13,704 nt of DNA, from the NCBI RefSeq assembly GCF_049808615.1, contig NZ_JBNCAN010000040.1, forward strand, positions 1-13,704. Reading direction: 5' to 3'. Below are positions 1 through 6,453 of the stretch, piece after piece (within the stretch, counting starts at the first letter, position 1; each line of letters begins with the position of its first letter). Both the position numbers and the translations under genes were made by a program. A model generated the notes under the pieces. The model saw nothing but the letters and a program-made list of their open reading frames with translations, ran no database searches and was not told where the DNA came from. The DNA comes from Modicisalibacter sp049808615. GTDB taxonomy: Bacteria; Pseudomonadota; Gammaproteobacteria; Pseudomonadales; Halomonadaceae.

Positions 1-42
1 CGTTCTGAAACCAAAGAACTGATCAAAAAACCATCAAATTAG
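1..42 (+). CDS. Possible C-terminal end of an unknown upstream gene
   Basis: Frame 1 is open from the window edge to a TAG at 40-42 and ends in RSETKELIKKPSN. The sequence is lysine-rich and hydrophilic, as protein tails often are, and stem-loops follow directly, which fits the end of a gene. Thirteen residues are too few to assign a family. Frame 2 is also open to the edge for a few codons before a TGA, so the frame is not certain. Confidence 0.35.
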   Translation, partial: RSETKELIKKPSN

Positions 43-48
43 AGGCTT

Positions 49-116
49 GGGCGCGGCAACGGCCCGCGCCCTCGGAATCTGGGCGCTGCTGACCAGCCCG
101 GTGCAATATCCGGGCT
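49..116. other. Two consecutive perfect stem-loops
   Basis: The first has an 8-bp stem, GGGCGCGG (49-56) with CCGCGCCC (64-71), and a 7-nt loop. The second has a 7-bp stem, AGCCCGG (95-101) with CCGGGCT (110-116), and an 8-nt loop. Neither is followed by a T run, so alone they are not classical intrinsic terminators. They may protect the 3' end of the upstream transcript or act together with the terminator-like hairpin at 141-160. Confidence 0.5.
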
Positions 117-140
117 AGAGGGCTTCGAAAGTAGAGCTCA

Positions 141-160
141 GGCCGCAGCGGCCCGTTTTT
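141..160 (+). terminator. Likely intrinsic terminator of the upstream + strand gene
   Basis: GGCCG (141-145), loop CAG, CGGCC (149-153), then CG and five T (156-160). The stem is short (5 bp) but all G-C, and the T run lies on the + strand side. It ends 10 bp before the stop codon of the converging minus-strand regulator, so it would terminate + strand transcription before it runs antisense into that gene. Confidence 0.5.
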
Positions 161-169
161 GTTGTGGGA

Positions 170-967
170 TCATGCCTCCGAGAGCCGTGTTGGGCCGATG
201 GGCAATGGCGTTTCTTGCCCAGGAACGAATAGGGCTCTTTCCGTCCACATGATTCGCAGATAGCGCTCGTCAAACGCCGCCACCTTTCTGAGCCTGACTG
301 CATCAAGAATGATCAGTTGAAAAGAATGGCGCAGCACCAACTCCTCTTCGGCAAGTTGGCTGAAGGTACGGCTGATGTGCACCGCGCTCATGCCCAATGT
401 ATCAGCCAGATCCTGCTGAGTCAGTGGTAACAGAAACTCATCCTGGCCGGGAACGCCGATTTCAAGAAGTCGTGTATGACATTCGCAAATAAAATGCGCT
501 AGTTTCTGTTTGGCGCTTTGGTGCGTCATGACGATCTGACGCTCCGCAAGCATTGCCTGACGCTGGTTGGCAATGGCAAACAGCAAGGCTGCCATATCTG
601 GCGAATAGTTGAATAATGTCACTAACGACGAATAAGGCAGTTCGCAAACCCTGCCGTCGGTAAGCATTACTGCATTGGTGCGTCGATTTCCCATGGCAAC
701 CCGACATAGTCCCAACACATCGCCGGGCAGGAAGATTTCAAGCAGTTGCCGGCTGCCATCCTTGTGATAGTGGGTCGAACAGGCCCAGCCGGCGTGCAAA
801 AACAGCAGGGCGCTGGCGGCCTCGCCTTCTCTCCACAAATATTCCCCTGCCTTCAGAGAGCGCAGTTCAGCGTCTGGGAGGTTCTCAAGCAGCGCCATGT
901 CTTCGCGTTCGAGGATGCGGTGAATATCCAAGCATTTAAAGATGTTATCGAACACATCCTGATTCAC
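170..967 (-). CDS. Crp/Fnr-family transcriptional regulator
   Basis: A 265-residue regulator with a cyclic-nucleotide-binding-type beta-roll (about residues 22-130), a dimerisation helix (about 130-160) and a winged helix-turn-helix (about 181-215; LTQQDLADTLGMSAVHISRT reads as helix, turn, recognition helix). The end contains AFDERYLRI, a pattern common after the HTH in Crp/Fnr paralogues, then an extra tail of about 25 residues, so it is longer than a typical member (about 230). Cysteines are at 12, 63, 88, 108, 161 and 163; there is no FNR-style N-terminal cysteine cluster, so an oxygen-sensing Fe-S centre is not indicated. The phosphate-cassette region (PGDVLGLCRVAMGNRRTNAV) is only loosely CRP-like, so the effector cannot be named. 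The start is GTG, supported by GGGGAG five bases upstream. It is divergent from the exported protease at 1150 and may regulate it and itself (inference). Confidence 0.9.
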   Translation of the reverse strand: MNQDVFDNIFKCLDIHRILEREDMALLENLPDAELRSLKAGEYLWREGEAASALLFLHAGWACSTHYHKDGSRQLLEIFLPGDVLGLCRVAMGNRRTNAVMLTDGRVCELPYSSLVTLFNYSPDMAALLFAIANQRQAMLAERQIVMTHQSAKQKLAHFICECHTRLLEIGVPGQDEFLLPLTQQDLADTLGMSAVHISRTFSQLAEEELVLRHSFQLIILDAVRLRKVAAFDERYLRIMWTERALFVPGQETPLPIGPTRLSEA

Positions 968-1026
968 TGCAGCTCCCCGGCGATTAAATAATTATTCTGT
1001 TGAAGAAACCACGCGGTCTAAATGCC

Positions 1027-1054
1027 GTTCTATAACCTAGGTTTACTTTGTCAG
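1027..1054 (-). promoter_or_regulatory. Candidate sigma-70 promoter of the Crp/Fnr-type gene
   Basis: On the minus strand CTGACA (1049-1054) and TAGAAC (1027-1032) are separated by 16 bp and match the -35 and -10 consensus at 5/6 and 4/6 positions. This lies about 60 bp upstream of the GTG start. A better -10 match, TATAGA, overlaps but leaves only 14 bp. The assignment is by eye and moderate at best. Confidence 0.35.
1034..1043. promoter_or_regulatory. 10-bp palindrome AACCTAGGTT, possible operator
   Basis: This perfect inverted repeat sits between the proposed -35 and -10 of the regulator gene, in the 182-bp region shared with the divergent protease gene. It is not the FNR/CRP consensus half-site (TTGAT or TGTGA). 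If it is an operator, it could serve autoregulation or another repressor. Confidence 0.3.
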
Positions 1055-1149
1055 CACTTAGGTGCGAGAAACCTGCAGTCAAGTGTTAGAATCAGTGGCT
1101 AACGCGATCTTGAGATGTTCACTTTTTCAAATAGGAGAGAGCTGTATCA

Positions 1150-1713
1150 ATGCGTAATCTGACACGGCACGTTGCATTGCCAACGCTGTTGACCGCTTTA
1201 TTGATGGGTACTGCCTGGGCCGATGACGACGATACCTATGGCTGGATCGAGAAAGCCGGCATCGGCTCGCTAGGGGCAGTTGCCAAGGCCAAGCTCGATA
1301 GTGGGGCGCTGACGTCGTCGATCAACGCCAAGGATATAGAACGCTTTGAGCGCGATGGTGAGGACTGGGTCCGCTTTACCCTGAACCTAGAAGACCAGGA
1401 AAGCGAGGAGCGGGTAGCGGAGGAAATGGAATTACCACTTCATAGAGATCTGACGGTTCGCGGTGCCGGAGGCAAAGATGAGCGCCCAGTGGTGCTGCTG
1501 AAGATCTGCATGGGCAAGACTATCTATGAAGAGCAGTTCAGTCTGAGAGATCGCAGTGACATGCTCTACCCGGTATTGCTGGGTCGGCGCACCATCCAGC
1601 ATCTTGGCAAGCTCGATGTGACGCGTACTTTCCTGCAAGAGCCCAAGTGCGATGAGGATTCGCCGGTCAGGACCTTTGCAGAACAGGATACGGATGGTGA
1701 TATCGGTGCCTGA
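1150..1713 (+). CDS. Exported retropepsin-like aspartic protease (PF05618 'ATP-dependent zinc protease' family)
   Basis: A 187-residue protein. Residues 1-24 form a signal peptide (basic MRNLTRHVA, hydrophobic core, cleavage expected after AWA24, before DDDD). The mature part has the retropepsin signature AKLDSGALTSSINA with catalytic Asp50 in a DSG motif, and the later hydrophobic-Gly motif YPVLLGRRTI (140-149) typical of a single-domain retropepsin flap and core. The family is often annotated as a zinc protease, but the motifs are of an aspartic protease expected to work as a dimer. A signal peptide places this member in the periplasm, unlike RimB-type cytoplasmic relatives. AGGAGAGA (1133-1140) precedes the ATG. 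No partner such as an ATP-grasp ligase or transglutaminase-like protein is beside it. The acidic tail (DEDSP to the end) is probably disordered. The substrate is unknown. Confidence 0.85.
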   Translation: MRNLTRHVALPTLLTALLMGTAWADDDDTYGWIEKAGIGSLGAVAKAKLDSGALTSSINAKDIERFERDGEDWVRFTLNLEDQESEERVAEEMELPLHRDLTVRGAGGKDERPVVLLKICMGKTIYEEQFSLRDRSDMLYPVLLGRRTIQHLGKLDVTRTFLQEPKCDEDSPVRTFAEQDTDGDIGA

Positions 1714-1777
1714 TCACTTCTCGACTTGACGAGTCAGGCATTATCCAGACCTATGTCTATCAGTGCTGCGACGATAA

Positions 1778-1799
1778 CGGCTGCCCACGACGGCAGCCG
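1778..1799. other. Perfect 8-bp stem-loop between the protease and chemoreceptor genes
   Basis: CGGCTGCC (1778-1785) pairs with GGCAGCCG (1792-1799) around a 6-nt loop. It lies in the 196-bp gap where the + strand protease and the - strand chemoreceptor converge. There is no T run on the + side; on the minus side TTAT follows. It may be a weak shared terminator or a processing hairpin. I see no gene in the rest of 1714-1909. Confidence 0.35.
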
Positions 1800-1909
1800 A
1801 CATTGATGCAGTAATACCCAAATCCCTGGCGCTACAGCCATTGCTGTGGGGCCGGTGACCGCCGAGGTGTGAATGCCGGCGTAAGCAGTGCGGCCACCAA
1901 CAGGCTATT

Positions 1910-3448
1910 TCAGGCTAGTGCCATGGGGCGGCCGCTGTCCTGCCATTCACCTCTCTGCTCTGCTTTCGGCTCTTCAAGGGCAAGATTCTGACTGGGCAGT
2001 CGTGCCTGCTCGGCCCCAGTCTCAAGCTGGAAGTAGTTGATGGTCCTGGTCAGATACTGCGCCGCTTCCTCTAGACGTTGTGCGACCTCCTTGGTGCTGT
2101 CGATGGAGCTGGCGGAGAGCGCGAGTGCTTCCTGCATTTCGAGGATGCTGGCGTTGAGAGTGTCGATCCCCATGCTCTGCTCATTGCTGGAGGTGGTGAT
2201 TTCATCCATCCGGCCCGAGACCTGGGTGAAAGCTTCGACTACGCGCTGCATCAACTCGCCGGTGGTGCGCACCTGCTCGACACCGGACTCGACCTGCTGA
2301 TTCGAATGATTGACACGCTCGCGGATCGACTGTGCCGTATATGCCGTGCGCTCGGAGAGGCCACGCACCTCGTTGGCGACCACGGCAAAGCCACGCCCTT
2401 GCTCACCGGCTCGGGCGGCTTCCACGGAGGCATTCAGCGCCAGCAGGTTGGTCTGGAAAGTGATGTTGTCGATCTCGCCCAACAACTGAGCGATATCGCG
2501 TGCGCCTTCGTCAATATTCGTCATCGTCTCACTCAATTGGGCGACGCTTTCGGCACCCTGACGCACGGTCTCACCGGTCTGGGCAGCCAGCTGGTTGGTG
2601 CGCTCGGCCTCTGCCGCACTCTGGCGAGTCGAGGTCGAGAGCTCTTCGGTGCTCGAGGCAATGCGTTCGATATGCTCGGCACTACGCTGGGCCTGTTGCT
2701 GAAGCGTTTGTTGGGCTTCGGTGGTCTCGGCGCTCAAGGCATGTACCGTTGCCGCCGTCTGGCGGACCTCGCCTAGCACACTGGTCAACTTGGTCTGCAT
2801 GCTCGCTACGGCATCAATGGCCGGACGGCGGCGCTGGACCTGGTTGAATTCCGTATCCAGCTTGCCTTGTTCGGCCAGGCGGGCAAAGGTCATGATGCTC
2901 AAGCCGTCGCCAATGACTTGGCGCAACGTGTGGCTCAGATAGCTTAAAATGAAGGTGTGAACTACCACGGCGCCAGCATGGATCGCCAGGCACATCACCA
3001 GATGCATGACGTTGCTCGGGGTGACCCCCTGGTAGATATGTGCCCAGCCAAGATACTGCAGATAGGTGAAACCGATGTGGTGAGCGGCGATCACGACGGC
3101 ACCGGCCAGGATCACGCGCCAATCGCAATAGAGAATCAGCGCCGATAACATAATGAAAATACTGAAATGCGCCTCGATCATGCCCTGGGTTTGATCGATC
3201 AACAATGCCGAAAAGCCCATGAAAAGTATTGCCATGGTCATACCACTCAGCAGCGTGCCCGGCCAGATGCGTGTTACCAGATAAGCCGCTGGCATAGCGA
3301 TCAGTGCGAAGGTGATGACGAGGCCCCAACTTCCGTTGAGAAGGCCGACCAGTAAGCAAATGACAAGATTCAGCAGTGCCAGTGACCACATCAGGCCATC
3401 GATGCGGCGTCGATAGGTGCTGGGAATTTGATCCGTAGACGTCTTCAT
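1910..3448 (-). CDS. Methyl-accepting chemotaxis protein with a six-helix membrane sensor
   Basis: A 512-residue chemoreceptor from the chosen ATG. The N-terminal region carries about six membrane helices (roughly 22-38, 42-59, 67-84, 95-108, 111-128, 148-171) with only short loops, so there is no large periplasmic ligand domain. The stretch CDWRVILAGAVVIAAHH is a recurrent feature of this type of MCP membrane domain. A short HAMP-like linker (about 185-225) leads to a long coiled-coil signalling domain with the conserved hairpin tip (about 325-368; EIDNITFQTNLLALNASVE and GRGFAVVANEVRGLSERT) that contacts CheA and CheW. Flanking helices are rich in Glu, Gln and Ala as methylation sites require. 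The tail ends in GRPMALA with no NWETF-type CheR/CheB tether. A TTG at 3475 is in frame, but ATG 3448 has AAGGA about 10 bases upstream. A candidate sigma-28 promoter lies at 3570-3596. Ligand unknown; internal or membrane-dissolved signals such as energy state are possible (inference). Confidence 0.95.
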   Translation of the reverse strand: MKTSTDQIPSTYRRRIDGLMWSLALLNLVICLLVGLLNGSWGLVITFALIAMPAAYLVTRIWPGTLLSGMTMAILFMGFSALLIDQTQGMIEAHFSIFIMLSALILYCDWRVILAGAVVIAAHHIGFTYLQYLGWAHIYQGVTPSNVMHLVMCLAIHAGAVVVHTFILSYLSHTLRQVIGDGLSIMTFARLAEQGKLDTEFNQVQRRRPAIDAVASMQTKLTSVLGEVRQTAATVHALSAETTEAQQTLQQQAQRSAEHIERIASSTEELSTSTRQSAAEAERTNQLAAQTGETVRQGAESVAQLSETMTNIDEGARDIAQLLGEIDNITFQTNLLALNASVEAARAGEQGRGFAVVANEVRGLSERTAYTAQSIRERVNHSNQQVESGVEQVRTTGELMQRVVEAFTQVSGRMDEITTSSNEQSMGIDTLNASILEMQEALALSASSIDSTKEVAQRLEEAAQYLTRTINYFQLETGAEQARLPSQNLALEEPKAEQRGEWQDSGRPMALA

Positions 3449-3569
3449 TACAGTATTTTCCTTTGCGATTTTCAAAATTGTTCAATAATTGTACAGAGGA
3501 TGTGTAGAGAGGTGATCGTCAGCTGTGCGAATGGCTTGAGTGGTGAGTGCAAATTGCCTCTAATCAGTG

Positions 3570-3596
3570 TTATCGACTGACGCCATTAACTCTTGA
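3570..3596 (-). promoter_or_regulatory. Candidate sigma-28 (FliA) promoter of the chemoreceptor gene
   Basis: On the minus strand TCAAGAGT (3589-3596), an 11-bp spacer, then GTCGATAA (3570-3577). The known enterobacterial and pseudomonad sigma-28 consensus is TAAAGTTT, 11 bp, GCCGATAA. The -10 matches at 7 of 8 with the CGATAA core intact, the -35 at 5 of 8, and the spacing is exact. It points at the MCP start about 120 bp downstream, a usual target class for FliA. Confidence 0.65.
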
Positions 3597-3672
3597 GGGC
3601 TTTTCTGGCAAAGAGAAGCGCGAGGATGATTTGGGTCACGCTCCTGGCGATGTTGTATTGGAGGTGTTTTTT

Positions 3673-3687
3673 ATACAATATTTGTAT
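3673..3687. promoter_or_regulatory. 15-bp dyad ATACAA-TAT-TTGTAT, possible operator
   Basis: Two perfect 6-bp inverted half-sites around a 3-bp centre, in the intergenic region about 160 bp upstream of the FAH-family ATG and on the far side of the chemoreceptor promoter. The architecture suits a dimeric regulator, but no family consensus is recognised and AT-rich sequence gives such dyads by chance more easily. Confidence 0.3.
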
Positions 3688-3848
3688 TGATGTGCATGCT
3701 AAATAGACGTTTCAGTAGAAAAGCTGCAAAGATGAGTCATTTAATCGATGTTCGAGAAAATGAAATGGTAAGTGGACGTTAAATTGCGAAGATAGCTCGG
3801 GTAGAATTTTAAAAATTGTTCAGTACGAGCTCGCTCACAGGAGACACC

Positions 3849-4529
3849 ATGCGCTTCGTTCCTCGTTTCACCGATGGCCGATCGTTCGATCAACCCTTGG
3901 GCAAGATCGTCTGCGTCGGACGCAATTACGCCGATCATGCCAAGGAGCTCGACAATCCTGTGCCAAGTGCGCCCTTGCTGTTCATCAAGCCGGCGACCAG
4001 TGCCGTGGCGCTCGATAAGACGCTCAAAGTACCCGGGGAGCGCGGCGAGGTGCATTTCGAGACCGAGCTGGCGCTGCTGATCGGTGAGACATTGGCGGGT
4101 GCGCCGCCTCAGGCAGCGGAGAATGCGGTGGTGGGGATCGGCCTGGCATTGGACCTGACCCTGCGCGACGTTCAGGCGCGCTTGAAGGAGAAGGGGCATC
4201 CTTGGGAAATTGCCAAGGCCTTCGATGGCGCCTGCCCATTGTCGTCTTTCGTGGCGGTCGTAAGCGCTCCCGACTGGAGCGCCTTGACCTTCAGCCTGGA
4301 CATCGACGGTGAGCGCCGCCAGAGCGGACGGGGCAGCGACATGCTGTTCGCGGTGCCGGCGTTATTGGCGGAGATGAGCCGGCACTTCACCCTGGAACCG
4401 GGGGATGTGGTGCTGACCGGCACACCGGCGGGGGTCGGACCACTGCCTGGCGGCGCAGAACTGCATCTTGCTCTGGAGGCGGGCGCCACCTACGCGGGGC
4501 TGAATATTACTACCCGCACTGCGGATTGA
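3849..4529 (+). CDS. Fumarylacetoacetate hydrolase family protein (YcgM / FAHD1-like)
   Basis: A 226-residue enzyme of the FAH fold. It opens with KIVCVGRNYADHAKEL (19-34), the usual start of the short YcgM/FAHD1 branch, and has the metal-binding pattern VHFETELALLIG with Glu71 and Glu73, plus Asp102 in LALDLTLRD, which together hold Mg2+ or Mn2+. LTGTPAGVGPL (189-199) is the conserved C-terminal substrate-pocket loop. Known members hydrolyse acylpyruvates or decarboxylate oxaloacetate; which applies here cannot be told, and no degradation-pathway genes are adjacent. The length fits the short cytosolic branch. The start is ATG with AGGAGA at 3839-3844; an in-frame TTG at 3816 lacks such a site and would add 11 atypical residues. 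It converges on speA with a 19-bp gap and no visible terminator. Confidence 0.92.
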   Translation: MRFVPRFTDGRSFDQPLGKIVCVGRNYADHAKELDNPVPSAPLLFIKPATSAVALDKTLKVPGERGEVHFETELALLIGETLAGAPPQAAENAVVGIGLALDLTLRDVQARLKEKGHPWEIAKAFDGACPLSSFVAVVSAPDWSALTFSLDIDGERRQSGRGSDMLFAVPALLAEMSRHFTLEPGDVVLTGTPAGVGPLPGGAELHLALEAGATYAGLNITTRTAD

Positions 4530-4548
4530 GCGATTCAGAGCGGTGCCA

Positions 4549-6453
4549 TCACTCCAGGTAGGTATAGCCCTCAAGCCCTGCGATCAGTTCGCTCATGAAC
4601 GCGGCTTGCTCCTCCCGGCTCAGGTGGCTGGCGCGAAGTTGCGCTTGTAGATGCTTTCGCAATACTTGCGCATCGAAGTCTACGTAACGCAGCACGTCGG
4701 CGACGCTATCGCCCTGTCGAGGGGTCGATAGCCGCCATTGGCTTTCAGCATCGAGCGCCACATCCACCGAGTCGGTGTCGCCAAACAGGTTGTGCAGGTC
4801 GCCGAGAATTTCCTGATAGGCGCCCACCAGGAACATGCCGAGCAGCCGGTCCTCACCGCTCTTCCACTCGGGTAACGGCAGGGTGGCTTCTAGCCCCTGG
4901 CCATCGACATAGTTGTCGATACGTCCGTCGGAATCACAGGTAATGTCCTGGATCACCCCGCGGCGGGTCGGCTCACGGTCGAGCCCACTCAACGGCAACA
5001 CCGGGAAGATTTGATCGATGCCCCAGACATCGGGCACCGACTGGAACAGCGAAAAATTGACGAACAGCTTGTCGGCGAGCTTCTCCGCGAGTTCATCGAT
5101 GATCTCGCGATGGGCACGGTTACGGCTGTCGAGCTTGGTGCGTAAGCGCTGACAGGCGGCGAAGTAGACCGCTTCGCCCTCGGCGCGCGCTTCAATACCT
5201 GCCATGCCTAAAACGAAACGCTCCTGCAGTTCGCCGATCGCCTGTACCAGATCGTGATAGGCCTCGACCTGGCCACGAGGCTCGCGCATGGTCGCCAGAC
5301 GATCGAAGACTCGCCATAGCTCGTCGACCTGAGGGTCCTGCTCGGCCAGACGACGCTCGGGCGGCTGCTCTCCGATCCTTTCCTCATCGACCACGTTGGT
5401 AATCAGCACCGCATGATGGGCGGTCAGCGCGCGTCCGGATTCGGAGATCAGATGCGGATGCGGCACACCTTGGGCCTCGCAGGCCTGACGGAAGGCCCAC
5501 ACCACATTACTGGCATATTCACGCATCGAGTAGTTGATCGAACAGAAGCTGCGTGAACGGGTGCCTTCGTAGTCGACCCCCAGGCCGCCGCCCACATCGA
5601 CGGTATCCACCGGCGCGCCGAGCCCGCGCAGGCTCTGATAGAAACGCGCACACTCCCGAAGGCCGCGTTGGATGTCGCGGATGTTGGCGATCTGCGAGCC
5701 CAGATGAAAATGCACCAGTTGCAGGCTTTCTAGTGCCCCGACCTCCTCGAGGCGTTCTACCACACCGAGGATCTGCGTCGCGGTCAGGCCGAACTTGGAT
5801 TTCTCGCCGCCGGTGTTCTGCCATTTACCCTTGCCCACCGAGGCCAGTCGAGCGCGCAGGCCGATGCGCGGGCGTACGTTGAGGCGTTCGGCCTCGTCGA
5901 GGATCATCTGCAGCTCGGAGAACTTCTCCACCACCAGATAGACCCTGTGACCGAGCTTTTCGCCCATTAGCGCCAGGCGTACGTACTCGCGATCCTTGTA
6001 GCCGTTGCACACGATCAATGAAGGGCCGTCGCCGGACAACGCCAGCACCGCCAGCAGTTCCGGCTTGCTGCCGGCCTCCAGCCCGACCCGGCCATGACCG
6101 CGCTCCTGAGTGGCGAGAATCTCCTCGACCACGCGGCGCTGCTGGTTGACCTTGATCGGATAGACCGCCGTATAGCCCCCGATATAGGACTCTTCCAGCA
6201 TGGCGGCGTCGAAGGCCGCACACAGTTGCTCGACCCGATCGTGCAGGATGTCGGTGAAGCGCACCAGTACCGGCAGGCGAAGGCCGGCCCCACGCAACTG
6301 CTCGACCAGCGACTTCAGCGGTAATGCAGGGCCTTCGATCTCGTTGCCCAGGGGCCGAACAACAGCATGGCCCTGATCGTCGACATCGAAATAGCCGCTG
6401 CCCCATTGGTCGATGTTGTAGGTACGGCGAGCCTTGGCGGCGGGCGATGTCAT
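4549..6453 (-). CDS. speA: Biosynthetic arginine decarboxylase
   Basis: A 634-residue PLP-dependent enzyme that converts arginine to agmatine, the first step of the agmatine route to putrescine and spermidine. Length and motifs match the SpeA class of alanine-racemase-fold decarboxylases: PLP-binding Lys101 in AVYPIKVNQQRR, the HFHLGSQI motif with His250, the glycine-rich phosphate loop DVGGGLGVDYEG (286-297), ESGRALTAHHA (338-348), and the catalytic-cysteine motif ITCDSDGRID with Cys506 near the second active-site half. The C-terminus (GLEGYTYLE) is also typical. ATG 6453 has GGAGT at 6459-6463. Its first codon overlaps the stop of thrB as ATGA, so translation is probably coupled to thrB. 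The enzyme is cytoplasmic and oligomeric in relatives. No speB agmatinase or aguA is in the window, so the next step must be encoded elsewhere. Confidence 0.97.
   Translation of the reverse strand: MTSPAAKARRTYNIDQWGSGYFDVDDQGHAVVRPLGNEIEGPALPLKSLVEQLRGAGLRLPVLVRFTDILHDRVEQLCAAFDAAMLEESYIGGYTAVYPIKVNQQRRVVEEILATQERGHGRVGLEAGSKPELLAVLALSGDGPSLIVCNGYKDREYVRLALMGEKLGHRVYLVVEKFSELQMILDEAERLNVRPRIGLRARLASVGKGKWQNTGGEKSKFGLTATQILGVVERLEEVGALESLQLVHFHLGSQIANIRDIQRGLRECARFYQSLRGLGAPVDTVDVGGGLGVDYEGTRSRSFCSINYSMREYASNVVWAFRQACEAQGVPHPHLISESGRALTAHHAVLITNVVDEERIGEQPPERRLAEQDPQVDELWRVFDRLATMREPRGQVEAYHDLVQAIGELQERFVLGMAGIEARAEGEAVYFAACQRLRTKLDSRNRAHREIIDELAEKLADKLFVNFSLFQSVPDVWGIDQIFPVLPLSGLDREPTRRGVIQDITCDSDGRIDNYVDGQGLEATLPLPEWKSGEDRLLGMFLVGAYQEILGDLHNLFGDTDSVDVALDAESQWRLSTPRQGDSVADVLRYVDFDAQVLRKHLQAQLRASHLSREEQAAFMSELIAGLEGYTYLE

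Larger units (their letters stand above)
3449..3848. other. 400-bp AT-rich non-coding region between two divergent genes
   Basis: The region is clearly richer in A and T than the flanking genes. It holds the sigma-28 candidate (3570-3596) for the chemoreceptor, a 15-bp dyad (3673-3687), and the 11-bp sequence AAAATTGTTCA twice in the same orientation (3474-3484 and 3812-3822), once just ahead of each divergent start. TAGAAT at 3802-3807 could be the -10 of the fumarylacetoacetate-hydrolase-family gene, but I find no good -35. A 16-codon frame from ATG 3732 has no convincing ribosome binding site. I see no other gene here. Confidence 0.5.

Noticed and set aside
2078..2776. Long open frame on the + strand (232 codons) opposite the chemoreceptor
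   Set aside because: It is the antisense shadow of the conserved MCP signalling domain, is rich in Leu, Gly and Arg as such shadows are, and has no family motif.
3732..3782. 16-codon frame as a leader peptide upstream of the FAH-family gene
   Set aside because: No good ribosome binding site, no run of regulatory codons and no attenuator hairpins were seen.
3741..4199. Open frame on the - strand (152 codons) opposite the FAH-family gene
   Set aside because: Antisense to the metal-binding core of a recognised enzyme and without homology signals.
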